The notes under the pieces were generated by a model that did not search any database, was not told the origin of the DNA, and worked only from the letters and a program-made list of their open reading frames with translations. This document shows positions 13,101 through 25,600 of a stretch of 64,000 bases of DNA, in pieces (the stretch's first letter is position 1; every line of letters starts with the position of its first letter). Origin of the DNA: Orthonyx spaldingii (lineage: Eukaryota; Chordata; Aves; Passeriformes; Orthonychidae); contig VZTJ01004192.1 in NCBI GenBank assembly GCA_013397795.1, positions 857,443 to 921,442 of the forward strand. Direction: 5' to 3'. The translations under genes and the position numbers were made by a program.

Positions 13101-16100
13101 CTGTTGCATTCAGATCCTGTATCCATGTGCAATGGGGAGATGCAGAAGACTTCTGAGACCTTCCTCTTCCTCTCACGGTTTTTCCATCCAGCTGGGTTAA
13201 TGATAAGCAGTGCAGCGAAAGAAGGTGATCTCCCCTCTTCTCCCCCTTTTCCTGACATTGAACTGAAAACATGGATTCTTTAGGAGGCTTTTGATTGAGA
13301 GAGAAAACATGAAAACAGAGAGGAAGGCTGTCAGAGTTGGATCAATTTGCCCAAACAGCTCAGTTTTTCAGCTGACAGCATTTTAGCACTCAGAGGGGAG
13401 TTGTCAAAATCTCTCTACAGGCAGTCATGTCCTTCATGCTGAGAAATACCTTATATTATCTCGAAAAGAAAGAAGAAAAGGAAAAAAAAAGAAAAAGAAG
13501 ACAAGATGGCTTAGATTCCTGTTCCTTCAGGTCACGGAGAAAATACCTACTCTTGTTTCATTTCTTCATCAAATTATGTCGTGTTAATCTCGTTTGCTGC
13601 TTGATCACTCACTTTGAGCTGGAGTCTGTCCCCTCTCACAGTGTCCCGCCACCCCGCAGCTGAGGCTTGGCAGCAGGCAGGAATGCAGAGCCGGGCAGGC
13701 AGCACTGCCTGTCTCAGGGCTCCTGATGCAGATCAAAAGAAGTGATTAATGCAGTTAGGGTGCACTGACCCACTCAGAAAACAGATTACTCATCTCCTTG
13801 CACTCTCTTAATGAGAGCAGTTGATAAAAATACCTGTAATGAAGAAGATGCTTTAATGCTTTATTGTCTGACAGCCCTTTCTGGGCTGCAGTCTCAGGAA
13901 TAGTCACAGAAACCCATGAGAGGTGGGAGTTAAGGTTTGTGTGGTGTGTTGGCTTCACAGCAATGAAAGATGGAGTTGATTAAGCTGGACAGGAGGATGC
14001 AGGTTGGGAGGCAGATAATCAGGCCTGTGATGAAATTGGGGCTCACAGCAGAAGTACAGGCAGTACTGGGGAGGTGCAATGTGGGAATGGAGATCGTGCT
14101 ACACGTGCAAGGACATAAAGGTTGGGAAATAAAGACAGAATTGAAGGGGACATCTGCTATAGGCTATCACAAATGGAGGCAGGCGAGAGTGACAGATTCT
14201 TGGGCCACATCACACAGTATCTGAAACCACGAGACACTTCAATTACCGTCTCCAGGCTGGTGACTCACAGATCTACCTGTCTACTCTGGACGTGTCTCCT
14301 ACCTCGTAATCCAGCATCTCAACTGATTTCCGTGACAACCCCCCTGGATGCTTTGCCACTGAAATTTAAGCTCAGCATGGCAAGAGCTACTGCCTGATTT
14401 CTTCTTCTCCCCCACTGCTCCCTTTTCTGCATGAACAAGAGTGGCATAAGTAAGAGAATGACAGGACTGTGTCCCAAGCTCTGCCTGTGAGAGGAGTGTG
14501 TGCTGTAATGCATTTGGCTTTCATTAAACCCCTTGACCTGGAGTTGCTCTCTAAATTATGCTGGCAGGTGAATTTAAAGCTGTCTGAAAGGCAGCAAAGG
14601 AAGGTTGCAATTGGTGGGAGTCTCCCTAGGGCAAGGAGAGAGTCTGGTGTGGGGGTGGAGGGTTTGTCCAGATACAATACCACTACTGTTCCCAGGTGTG
14701 GCTTTATGTTACAGTTAAACTGATAGCTGTCCCCATCCCACCCCTAGCTCTTTTATGCTTGCCCTTTCCTTTGCTTCAGATCTGGCACTGCTGCCACAGC
14801 AGCCTGAATTGGTTCTGCTCGTTGACCCAGTGGAAAACTAGTAATTATTGTTTTCAGTGGGTCATTTTTCATCAGGTCAGCCTTACTTCACTCCATGCTT
14901 GCATTAATTGCCAGGTCTGCTGCAAGAGAGGGGATGGGAATGCCTGGCTGTGTCGCAGGGGAGAGGAGACTGCTCTGGTTTAGCTCTGACAACGAGGCTG
15001 CATCCTTGATTAAAAGCTGCACCCAGCTAAAAGAGATGGGGGAGACAAGAAATAGTCAGCAATATGCCTTTCCCCCCAACGAAAGGGAAAACTAGACCAA
15101 AATGTTCTGATGATGAGGTCTGCTTCTCGGCATCTGAAACTGTAAGGTGGACAGCCCCAAGAAGATGCCTTTCAAAGCAGTGCAAGGAATGATTTTGCCT
15201 CTGCAATAGACTGGATGGCTTTGGCTGGGTTTTCCCTAAACTTCTCCATCCCAAGTCTTTTCAGGCACATGAAGCAGAACAGGCTGGGCTTGACCCACTA
15301 AGGAGATTGGAAATAATCAGTTTGATTTTTAGGATAAGAGCACAATATGGACAGGAGGAGCTGGTACAACACTCTCCATATCAGATTAAATCTCTGAGAG
15401 GTGGCCAAAAAAATCTCTCTGGGTTTTGCTGTATTCACCGTTGCTCAACCTGCTTTGGGTGGTTTGCGACCAATATTTGTCCTCTGCTCCAGGACTCTGA
15501 GGACTGCATTGCTCCAAATGCCTCTGTTTCCTGTGCACTAAAATTCTTCTCCTCCTCTCCCATGCTTTTCAGTGCAGGTGACTGGTCAATTGTATTTCAT
15601 AGCACAGCGAGCACATCTGGGAGGAGAGGAAAAATAAAACATGTCATGTTTCTTTAGCCTGCTGGGCAAGCCTTTGGGGAGACAAGCTCAAAAAATGTCC
15701 AGCCCTGGAGGTCAGCTCCCCACTTTGGGCACTGGGGAAAGCCAGGCCTGGATACAGCCTTCCCACATGTGCTGCCATATGGGGGGCAAGATAGGAGACC
15801 TTTAACACAGTTTAATTATAATGGCATGTATGAAATATTTCCCAGGTTTTTTAGTTCTTTCCCAGCCTTTATACCAGGCTCTTGTACCACAGTGTAGATT
15901 TTGGGATGTGCAATGGAGGATGCAGAGCATCACCGGAGCGATGGTGCTGCTAAATCAAATGTTTTAAGTCCTTAACAGAAGGATGAAGTTCACCTAAAAA
16001 CACAAATTACAATGATCGCACATGAAAACGAAGAGTCTTGGTGTGACTTGAAGAAGCTCATTCACTTCTGACTTCAGCTGGAACATGAGTTTCTGAATCC

Positions 16101-19100
16101 TAAATACTCCTTGGAAAATACACATCTGTCACTAGTGAAAAGCTTCCACTTGCTTCAGCTGCTGTAATGCTCAGTTTTTAACCCACTCCTTTGGCATTAT
16201 TTTTGCCCTTATTTTCTCCTGTAGCTCAAAGCTCATCACAGGTAATGAGGGACAGCTTGATCATCAAAAAGGGTCATTTTGATTTCCTTCCTCTCACAGC
16301 TAGTGTTGTTTGTTGTGACAAATTAAAAACAGGAATAGTACTTCCTCAGAAAAGTCTAGTCCACCTTCTGCTCACACAAGCACACTGCCTGGTGCTGCTT
16401 TTCGATTTTCACTTACTCTAAAACACGAGGTGCATGTGTGACAGGGATTTAGCCAAACATCTCCGCAGCTCGCTCTTTTCCCTGCATTCTTCATTGAACT
16501 TCTTTCCTTGATTCCAAGGTCATCTTTGCATTTGGCAGATGACTGAGCCTGAAGTTTGCTTTAGTCAGTGCTGGGAAACTTGGTCATAGCCAGTTGAGGC
16601 TGCTGGTGCTGGTAACCTCTGTTTTCAGCAGGCATACGTGACCAGGAGCCAGCTGTCCCTTGTGGAAGCCACACTGCAGGTACCCTACTTTGGCAAGCTT
16701 AAAGCCACTGCAGCAGGAAAGAGTTCCCGGTATGAAATACAAGAGGCAAAATGGCAAGACAGCCGAGATAATGTAGTCAGAGAGTTCCTCTTGGAAAAGA
16801 AGGTTTTCCTGTATTCAGAAGCATTCACGGTTTTGAGGGGACGGACAGGGGAATGACCGTGGGAGCGAGGGAAGAAGAGGGAGCGCGTAAGTTGCTGCTA
16901 CCCTAAGGAGTTAAAAGGGCATTGAGAGATGAAAGAGAGATGTACAGATGAAAGAGAGATACTCCATAAAAGGCCATGAATAAATGAAGCAGTGGACAGA
17001 ATCCATGCTAACTCTGACATGTCTGAGGAAGAGAATGGCGTTATAAAAGCTTTATTTAAAAAGAAAGCTTTTAATGCAAAATGGAAAAGGGTGGGCAGTG
17101 AGGGAATGATGTTTTGTAAAGATAGTCATTGATGAAAGGCAGAAAAAAAGGCTGCCAGGAGAAGTCTGAATATATGCAGAGTAATAGGTCTGAATTAAAT
17201 TTGTTTAATAGCATGTCTAAAGAGTTTGTTAACAAGCCCACCAGCTTATTAATTTCTCTTTTCATATATTTTTATATATGCGTACATATTATGGGATTCA
17301 AAAAGACTCATGAGAGAAGAAAAAAGGACAAGAAAAAAATTTGTGATTTTTGAAAATTAAAGAGGATGAGAGTGATGATCCTAGAAACTGCAATCCAACA
17401 AAGTGAATGTAGTCTTTTGCTAGATAATAAATTGGATTTTTTAAAAAATCCTGTTAACATTTACAGAATTATACAAATGTGTCCAAAAAGTAATGTTGTG
17501 TTTTATAGATCAGATAATCTCAGACAAACTAGATTGCTTTTAAAAATTATTTTTTTCAGTTACATGAAAAAAAAATAGGCCACAGCATGCACAGAATACT
17601 TTATCTGTAGACGTATTGGTAAAATCATCATGTTTTCCAAGACATTTCCTCAGAATATATATTTAGTATACCTAGTATGCACCCATCCCATTGTTATTTA
17701 AAAAAAGTAAAAATATGTGAAGAACTGAAATCAAAGGCTCAAGAATGGATGTCTGGTTTCACGGGTATTAACTAATTAATGATCCAAGCAAGTGGGCTAA
17801 CAGATGAGGGATTAAATCCATGTATGTGCCTGCATGCAGAAGTACAGACAAGAAGGGCTGTAGGAGAGGCAGTACTTGGGAACATGGGTCATCAGAGATA
17901 TCAGCACGAAATTAAATTAAATCTTCTGCATGAAATGCTGACTAGGTTGTCTAAAAAGGATCTTGAGAACTGGTGAACCTGTGGAAGACAAAAGAATGCT
18001 AAAAGAGGCTGGAAAATGGGTGGAAATCTGAGTAATCTGACATGACAGCAAAAAAATGTGTTGCAGTGATTGCCTCTGGATAAGGACAGCAAAGAAAGGG
18101 AACTCTCACCCCTTGAGAACAAAGAGTTTGAAGCATGCTTGTTTAAAAAAATATATCTTCTGGTGGCTTCTCACTGCAGCTGCTGGATCTGAGTCAGACA
18201 TGGGGCAGAACTGCAATTCAAGTACACAACTGTCCATACCCACCATGGGCACTGAGCAGAGCAGCAGTAGGGAAAAGGGAGAACCACCCATTCTGGTGAT
18301 TGTGGTTGTCTTCATGGCATCACCAGGGCTTTAGCAGGCAAATCATTAGATGTTTTAAAAAGTCTTATTTTTAGTCCGGTAAATGTTGGTGGTTTTTTTC
18401 TTTGCTTCTGGGAGTTTGAAGCTTTCAGTCTTACCTTTTCTGTTCAGGTTTTCTCTTTGACAGTGCACTGGAAAATCTCAGGTAGAAAAAGAGCAAGGGC
18501 CAGGCACAAAGGTTTCCTATGTGCACACATGACAACAGGTGTTGTACTCTAAAAAGATCAAATGTCACCAGCACTGGAAATTTGGCCCAGGATAGGAGGA
18601 AGGCCTGCCCTGCTAAGGTGCTACAAAGTGGGTATGCATCCAAAAAGTACCAGGAGGAAGTGGTTTTAATAGATACACAAATGAGACTTGTTGCTACTTT
18701 TCTTGGTTAGTCCATGCATTTGCAGATTTTTTTCTGTAGTTTTATATCATTGCATCTGTAGATGACTAAATTGCTTAGGGGCAGATTTTTGAAGATGTGT
18801 GGATGTTTATTTTCTCTCTATGAGCATCCAGATCCCCTTTTAAAAAAAAAAAAAACAGTAAAAAAAATCCCTTAGGCCAAGCTATTATGTTTCCTTCAGT
18901 CTTCACAAAACATTATCTTTTTTCTTCTAAGTTATTGGCTTTTTTAAATGTGTTGGATCTCTCATGTGTCAGATCTGAAAATAAGAGCCAGTCAAGCACT
19001 TTTTCTAATTCACAAACATCTTTCTCATTTCCTCAACCTGCGGAAGGCCATGTCATCAGATAGGTCAAGGTCATATCCATATTTTTGCTCCCAAAATTGT

Positions 19101-20829
19101 TGCTACCAAATTTGCAACCAAACATGTTTCATTTTTTTTCCCCACATTGTCACAGCACATGCATGTGGCCTGGCTGCTGTGAAGACAGGCGGTTTGTGGC
19201 TACCTGTGCCACACCTGCTGTTTGCCCTGTCCCAACTGAGATGGTGTTGATAGTTAGGCAGTGTTGGCCAGATCTGCATCGCTGTGTTACGATGTAAGAA
19301 AAGCAAGTCAGGGATGATCCACAGCTGATCCCAGCATTAGCCCTTGTTGCCTGTTGCTGCCCCTACCCCGCCTGTGCCGCTCACAGGGAGCCATGGCCAC
19401 GGGCCTCTCTAGTGAGAGGGAGAAGGGAAATGGAACGCAACCTTGGCTACTAGAAACAAAATTGGCAACTTCATCAAACATTACTTTGATGATTACATTT
19501 GGTTGCCGTTTACTTTTTTACCTGGGAGCCAGCTGCGGAAACAGCAGATGGTTATAGGCAGGGTGGGATCGGGAGAAGGCCGTGCAAGCTGTTCCGATAC
19601 GAGGCACGCTCAACTTCCCATCGGCAACAGAGACATCCTGACCTTTAGTATTTTGTCAGGAGTCTACTTTCTTTTTCCTGCACCACTGTCAGCTCAGACT
19701 CAATGTGCAGACGAAACAGCTGAAGGATTGGGGAGACAGATGTGGAGTGTTTCTGCCTTTTATTTATTTTTTTTTTTTTAAGCCTCTCACATCCATCTTT
19801 TCAAGTGCTTTTCTGCAGCAGCCGAAACTGAAGAGAGGGAGATAGGAGTCCCTCATTCCTAGGGCTGGGCTTTGCAGTAAGCATGTGAAACTGCAAAACT
19901 CACTCAAAAGGGACTGGGAGTCGGCCTCACTTGGGAAAGCTGGTTCTGTCAGTCTTTGAGATCAGTTTGAGCTGTACCAGTGATATCAGTCTCAGAACCT
20001 TTCATAAGTCCACTGGGTAGAATTTTTTTTTTTAATGGAGTCAGTGGCAACACTTGTAATGCCATTAAAGCCAGGAGGACCATGTGCTTGTGTACTAGTC
20101 CCATTGCCAGGCCTTGCTCCAGATACCTCCCCTTGCCTCTCTTCCCTCAACTCTCTCAAAGGTCACCTCTGGCAATAACAGTAAAATCAAAGCAAAAATG
20201 TGATGCTTTTGATTAACAAGATTTGTAACGTGACAGTGGAGACCCTTTGTTTTTCTGGTGTGAACACACTGATGAGTCTGAAGAACAAGTGAGCTGGCAT
20301 TCATGCCCAGAAAATTAATCACAATTGTTTTTTGCTTTTTTTTGCATTGCTTTTTTTGGAGACGGAATATTGAAACCCAAGTTTTAATTTATTAGCATTG
20401 TGAGAAGTGTGCAGTCTAACAGAAGTCTGTTTTTTAAGTAGTAGTACATAGTAGTAGTAACATAGTTTGATTTTTATTTTTTGGAAACACTGTGTTTTGC
20501 ACCAGCAGCAGATAGTTGAAAGCTTTCTGCAACTTGTTTCATTTATCACTAGAGAGCATTTCATGCTACTGCTTCCTCCATATAAAGTAAAAGCCTTAAT
20601 AAAGCAGTAATAAGCTTCCATACTTATTACTGAATTGTAATGAATGTCTAAACAAATTCACAGATGTTTTTCAGTCTTTCATGTACTGTGGGTATATCTT
20701 CTTTACTCCAGCCTAGCCCTTTAAGCTTGCAGAATCATTCTTTTTTTGGTTTGCTCCCAGGAAGACCAGGTGACTAAAAAAACCCCAACCAAACAAAAAA
20801 ACCCCATAAACTGTGTGTCAGCAGTGTGC

Positions 20830-21217
20830 CCAGAGTAAGTCCAGCAAAGGGCCATAACGATAAAGGGATTGAAGCATCTCGTTGTGGGGAGGGACTGAGA
20901 GAGCTGTGACTGTCCAGCCCGGATCAGATCATCCAAGGGATCTTACTGATGTGCATAAGTGCATGATGACAGGGAATAAAGAAGATGGAGCCAGGCTTTT
21001 CTTACAGGCAGATAGTGGAAAAGCTTTTCTATTTTTTTTTTTTCTCCTGTGAGGGTGGCAGAGCACTGGTACAGATTGCCCAGAGAGATTGTGGAGTCTC
21101 CATCCTTGGAGATACTGGAAATCAGATTGGACACTTGCTATGGGCTCTTGCTGCCCTTGAGCTGGGCTAGGTGATTTCCAGGGTTTCCTGCCAAGCTCAG
21201 CTATTTTGCATTTCAGT
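20830..21217 (+). mobile_element. CR1 LINE fragment, 3' region, internally deleted
   Basis: The order of blocks follows the 3' part of avian CR1: agcaaagggcc near 20842, gagcatctc-like at 20872, ctgagagagctg near 20896, gaagatggagccaggct near 20981, then gtgagggtggcagagcactgg, ttgcccagagag and gtggagtctccatccttgg (21049-21108), and a degraded end resembling the cattctgtgattct tail near 21200. Against the remembered consensus about 70 bases are missing around 21005-21045, where a T-run of 13 or more now sits. The copy is sense-oriented with the host gene, has no intact ORF and is clearly old. Confidence 0.85.
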
Positions 21218-22303
21218 GGTATCTTTGATGCAGCAAATGGGGAGACTGTTCTGTGCTTATAAGGGCACTGATCATCCTGCACATTGAGCAGCTTGGAGTG
21301 AGAGCAGACCGTCTGCTTGTTTCTGCTGCAGAACTGAGCAGCTATTAAATGATGACTTTTGCTCACTAATGACATCAAATGGGTTTTTAACATGTAAACG
21401 AGAAGAAGAAAGCAAGAGTAACTTATTTGCTATGGGTTTGCCTGAAGCAGATTTCCCATGTTAAAGCACTTAAAAGCAAATACAGAATTTATGATGTGTC
21501 GGTAGATTTTAAACCTGAATTACGTCCAGTTGTTGTAATGGCTAATAATGCAAATTATCTGAGTCACCCTCAGTGTAAAGCAGTAAATATAACCTGCACG
21601 TTCAGCCACACTTCTTTTTTTCTTCCTTTTCCCATTAATATTTTATCTCCCTGAAGAGATGTTTTCAACATATTATGTGCACGAACATACTGTGCTTGTG
21701 GTATTCCTGGATGTCATTACAAAGAAGCCTGAAGACTGTACTGCTGCTCCGCTGCCTGTGACGCTAGCTTGGAAATTGCTTGGAGCAACAACAGCAAGTG
21801 TCAACAGGGAGCTGTATTAATTATTTGGAATGTGTCTCTTAAGAGGAATCAACTGCTTTTATTGCAGAACGAATATTACTTGAATTGGGAGGGTTACTCT
21901 AACTGTTATCATAATCTATGTGTCATTAACTTTCCATGTTTAGAAAAAGAGATTAACAACCCTGTAAATTGGTACAGTAAATAGATGAGTTATAAAAAAA
22001 ATGTTTTTATTATAAATAGAAGTTTCTTGATATAGTTACCTCCAAATTGCTGGAGGAGGATTGAGTCTTTAGCAACTGAGAAATGGTGTTGTTGGGAACC
22101 AAAAAGCTTCCACCCATGTGAAAGTAATGCTGAGCTCTGAAAAATGATACCTGTGTCTCCTGCAGGTGGGACAAACAGGTGGAATTGTGCTTCATACCAC
22201 ACTTTCTTCAAAAATTGCTGTGACACAGGAATGCTTGCTTCCCTCTTAGAGTGACATTAACAGATTGAATGGGCTTGTGTGAAATTGAGTTCTCTTCCAT
22301 AGC

Positions 22304-22322
22304 ATATATATATAGAGAGAGA
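22304..22322. repeat. (AT)n-(AG)n compound simple repeat
   Basis: A short compound tract, atatatatata followed by gagagaga, lies 289 bases before exon A. Its proximity to the acceptor may be coincidental. Confidence 0.85.
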
Positions 22323-22610
22323 ACAGGTTTCAAAAGAACATGGTGCAAAGTGTACATAGTAGTGGTAAAGCAGGTATAACTAAAGTTCAGCAGAGTACCC
22401 GTGTCTGCAAGGAAAAAGTGAGAGATGGGAGTGGTTTCAGCTTTTCACCAGATGTCCCCACAAAATGGAAGTTCATTGTGAAAAACACGCAGAACAAAAT
22501 ACTTGCAAATCTGTTTTTAATTCGGTGCCATAAAAATGCTATGTATTTGACTATAGCCCTGATAGATCTCTGTAGGAAACAGCAGAACTAAACCACTTAT
22601 TTGTCCACAG

Positions 22611-22691
22611 GGCAGGCTCACCATGGGCAGGTTTCCTACATTGCCCCACCGATCCACCTCGATTCGGATGTGGAGAGACCGCCATCCAAGG
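22611..22691 (+). CDS. ADGRL3: Latrophilin-3 exon A: post-olfactomedin linker (27 codons' worth)
   Basis: An internal coding exon of the adhesion GPCR latrophilin-3, a postsynaptic receptor that binds teneurins and FLRTs through domains upstream of this piece. The exon reads as two bases completing a split codon (most likely Gly), 26 full codons, and one base of the next codon. The peptide contains HHGQVSYIAPPIHLDSDVERP, which closely matches the short segment I remember right after the olfactomedin domain of mammalian ADGRL3, where it reads SYISPPIHLDSELERP. The acceptor is ttgtccacag|gg and the donor is aagg|gtgagt, a near-consensus U1 site. The leftover base g joins ga at 60904 to give Gly in frame with exon B. 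Both ends are phase 1, so skipping would keep the frame. GC is about 60%. Confidence 0.93.
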
Positions 22692-25600
22692 GTGAGTCAG
22701 TGAGACAGTCTCCATTCACTTGCATTCCAAAGCAGCCACAGGCCTGGGTGGATATCACTCACTTGTTCACAGAGCCTCCATGGCCAAGTTGTCACCCTCC
22801 ATCCAAGGACACTGGGGAGAAAATCCCTGCAAGAGAGACATATATGAGATGACCATGTCCCATGTGTCCCATTGCATAGCTTTGAACATACCATCATGTC
22901 ACAAAGCTGGTTTGCTCTCCCCACTAGTTTACTCCTGCAGGGACAGGTACACCTTAGGTCCTGCCCTCTGTCTTGTACTTTTCCTTCCTAATGGCAGTGC
23001 AAAGGCATAGGGAGCTGATGGCAGAATGCAAAAAGGCCGGTTTCAGCTGCTCCTCAGGTGAGTAAAGGGTACAGGAGGGGTTGTATGGTGGTTCAGGCCT
23101 GGATTCAGTCCTCATTGCTGTTGCTTGAGGGGTTGTTTTCTAGACTTGGTGAGGAGATGTTCATTATAGACGATGACTCAAATTTTAGGTGTGTTGATGG
23201 CCCTTGGGAGCGATGCTAGTGGCCAGTATGTACAAAACCCAGAAAGACCTGCTAAGACAGATGCCTCTCTTGAATGGTGCAAATAAAGCAATGTGAATGT
23301 GAGCCTTTGATTTCTCCGCCCTATTTGAAGGATCATTCCCAGGCTGTGCTGTGCTGAACCCCCAGTGTTTGCCCCTGAGGCCTGGGGAAATGAGCTTGTC
23401 CCCAGAGCAAGCATATGTGGTGGTGCAGAACTTCTTACACCTCCCTTTGCTCCTTTTTGTTAGGCTTATCAATGTTAAGGTATGATATCAAGGTTAGCAG
23501 CTTGTTCTTCTTGGAATAGATAATAGCAAAACTACAATCGTACAGGAATATGAAGGGAGTTTTTGGTCAAGTCTGCAAGTATATATGAACATCAAATCCA
23601 GGGAATGTTGTGGAAGAAGAAAAGGGGAGGAAGAGGACAGCTAAGGTGTGATAGTATGGAGATACTCTATAGCTTAGGTTTGGGATTTTTTTTTTCCTTT
23701 TTCCCACTCTTCAAAGAGTGCTACAGTGGCAGAAAGGGTACCAAATTGCCCGCTGTGGTGATTGTCACCGTTCTGCCACAACACTGTAAGGCTATTGGTG
23801 TGTGTCTGTGTCTGCACATCTTTCTCTAACTGGTCTTAATTGAAAAATGCAATGTGCTAATACAAGATTAGTCTGGACAGACACACTTTCATTATGGAAT
23901 ATGAAGAAAGCTGTCTTCACAATCTCACTTTGTTATCCGTCTCTAATAATCTGGGAGACAGAAAAATCTTTGTGTCAGTAAATTGCAGCTGCAACTGCAA
24001 ACCCTATTCATCCAAATGGCCCTAGGACTTTGTGGGCTAAATAAAAGCATAGTGTTAGTGCTCTTGGTGTGTAAGTCTCCCTGAGTTTTGAGTGAGCTTT
24101 TCCACCAGCATCCATGTGAGTAGGTCTGTAAGTAGATCATATAAACGTTTTCTGAGTTTTTTTTTCCCTTTGTACATGTGATTGTGTGTTTCCTTAACAA
24201 TGTGTGTTGCTGAGCAGTAACAAAAACTAAGGAATTGACTCTGGCTGCACAGGAGCAGCCTCAGCACTGCTATTCCATGGTGGTTCCTCTTGATCTCTGC
24301 AAGGTGCTGCGTGGTATGAGGATGTCAGATTCACAGTCCTTTCTCCAAATATGGTCTTGCCATGAGTCAAGCTGGTCGTGTACAATCTCCTGGTAGTCCA
24401 CAACCTCCATTCAGCTTTAAGTGAACTACCCTGGGATTTGACACCTGCATTTGAGTTCGTCAGCTTCTTCTAAGTCATTTGAAAACCTCCAGTTCTGTGG
24501 TAAAATTTACTACCCTGCTTTTATAGCAGAGCATTCTAGTGAGGCAGAGACAGTTATGACTTGCAGGACCTTCTTACTCTAGTCTGTCACTGAGGTGATG
24601 AATCAGAGCTTACTTGGAATAGGTCAATGTAAATCCTTGCCTGGCATCTATATGGAGCAGACTATAGAAGACTGGATGCTGGAACAGCAGCAGACAGAGA
24701 ACCTTTGTCTTGCTTTCTGCAAGCTGAAATTCAGAGCTAAAGACTAACAAAATTTTTCAGTGATCTGCCGTTCACGAGGGCAGAGCCACCTCGGCAAGAT
24801 AAATGGCAGTGTCACCAGGAGCAGGGCAAAGTGGGTCAGGCAGAACAGTTGCAGGGCTTGCAGAGAGGGTAAAATAGAGTTTATCCAACATAAACTGCTA
24901 CACTGATGGCTTTCACCAGGGTCTCCACTCCACTAGTTGAGAGATCGTAAGGAGCTGCTTGGCGTGGAAGGACTGATATTACTGCTGCTGTGTGCTGGTA
25001 AAAGGACTTGAATACTCTTGTGTAACTTGATGGGAGAGGGCTAGGGAGGAAGCCAGCTCTGGAGGCATCAATCTATTAGCTGGTGATTAGGGGCTGTAAA
25101 AACATAGTAATTGGTACTGTCTCCTGGGGGAAGAGCAAGGCTTTCCTCTGGCCCTAGGATGTGCTATGTGTAGCTCTGCTGCCTCATTTCTAGTCTCAGT
25201 AGCCAAAATACATTAGAGTATTGTAATAATAATTTTTTTCTAAGTATATTAGGCTTATGATTCTTTTTTGTTTGCCTGCTTCTTCTGACACCTTAGGATG
25301 TGCTTGGTTCATGTTCCAGGCTTCATCCCGTAACCACAAGAGCTGTTTTAAACACAGGAGTCAAAACCACCTGTCCCTGAACTTGTGTTCCTCCACATTT
25401 CCTGTAGCTGGATCTCTGAAACGAGAGCAGCATTATGACAGTCAGCATAAACCACTAATGCTTTTGGCTACTCCTTCAATGCTCTTCATTTCCCCTCCAT
25501 GCTGCCCTTTGCACTAAGCTGAACACCAGGTCCAGGCCAACCTTGCACTTAGAGTGGCAAAAAGAAGCAGCCACCATACAGTTTTAATTGTAACAAATGG

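Larger units (their letters stand above)
1..22610 (+). other. ADGRL3: Intron (3' part) upstream of latrophilin exon A
   Basis: This 22.6 kb stretch precedes the first recognisable exon and ends in the acceptor ttgtccacag. It should be the end of the intron that follows the olfactomedin exon, because exon A opens with two bases completing a split glycine codon. I see no olfactomedin-domain coding sequence here. Open frames are short and show no family motif; the longest (minus strand, 11305-11871) is within chance expectation. Contents I can name are poly-T and poly-A runs, a possible ancient repeat near 2545-2705 and a CR1 fragment at 20830-21217. Nothing else was recognised. Confidence 0.85.

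Noticed and set aside
13427..13663. Lys/Glu-rich frame (KKEEKEKKRKRRQ)
   Set aside because: It is the translation of an A/G-rich low-complexity tract, not a conserved basic domain.
21601..22610. Search for the olfactomedin exon just upstream of exon A
   Set aside because: No frame there shows olfactomedin motifs, so the exon must lie before the window.
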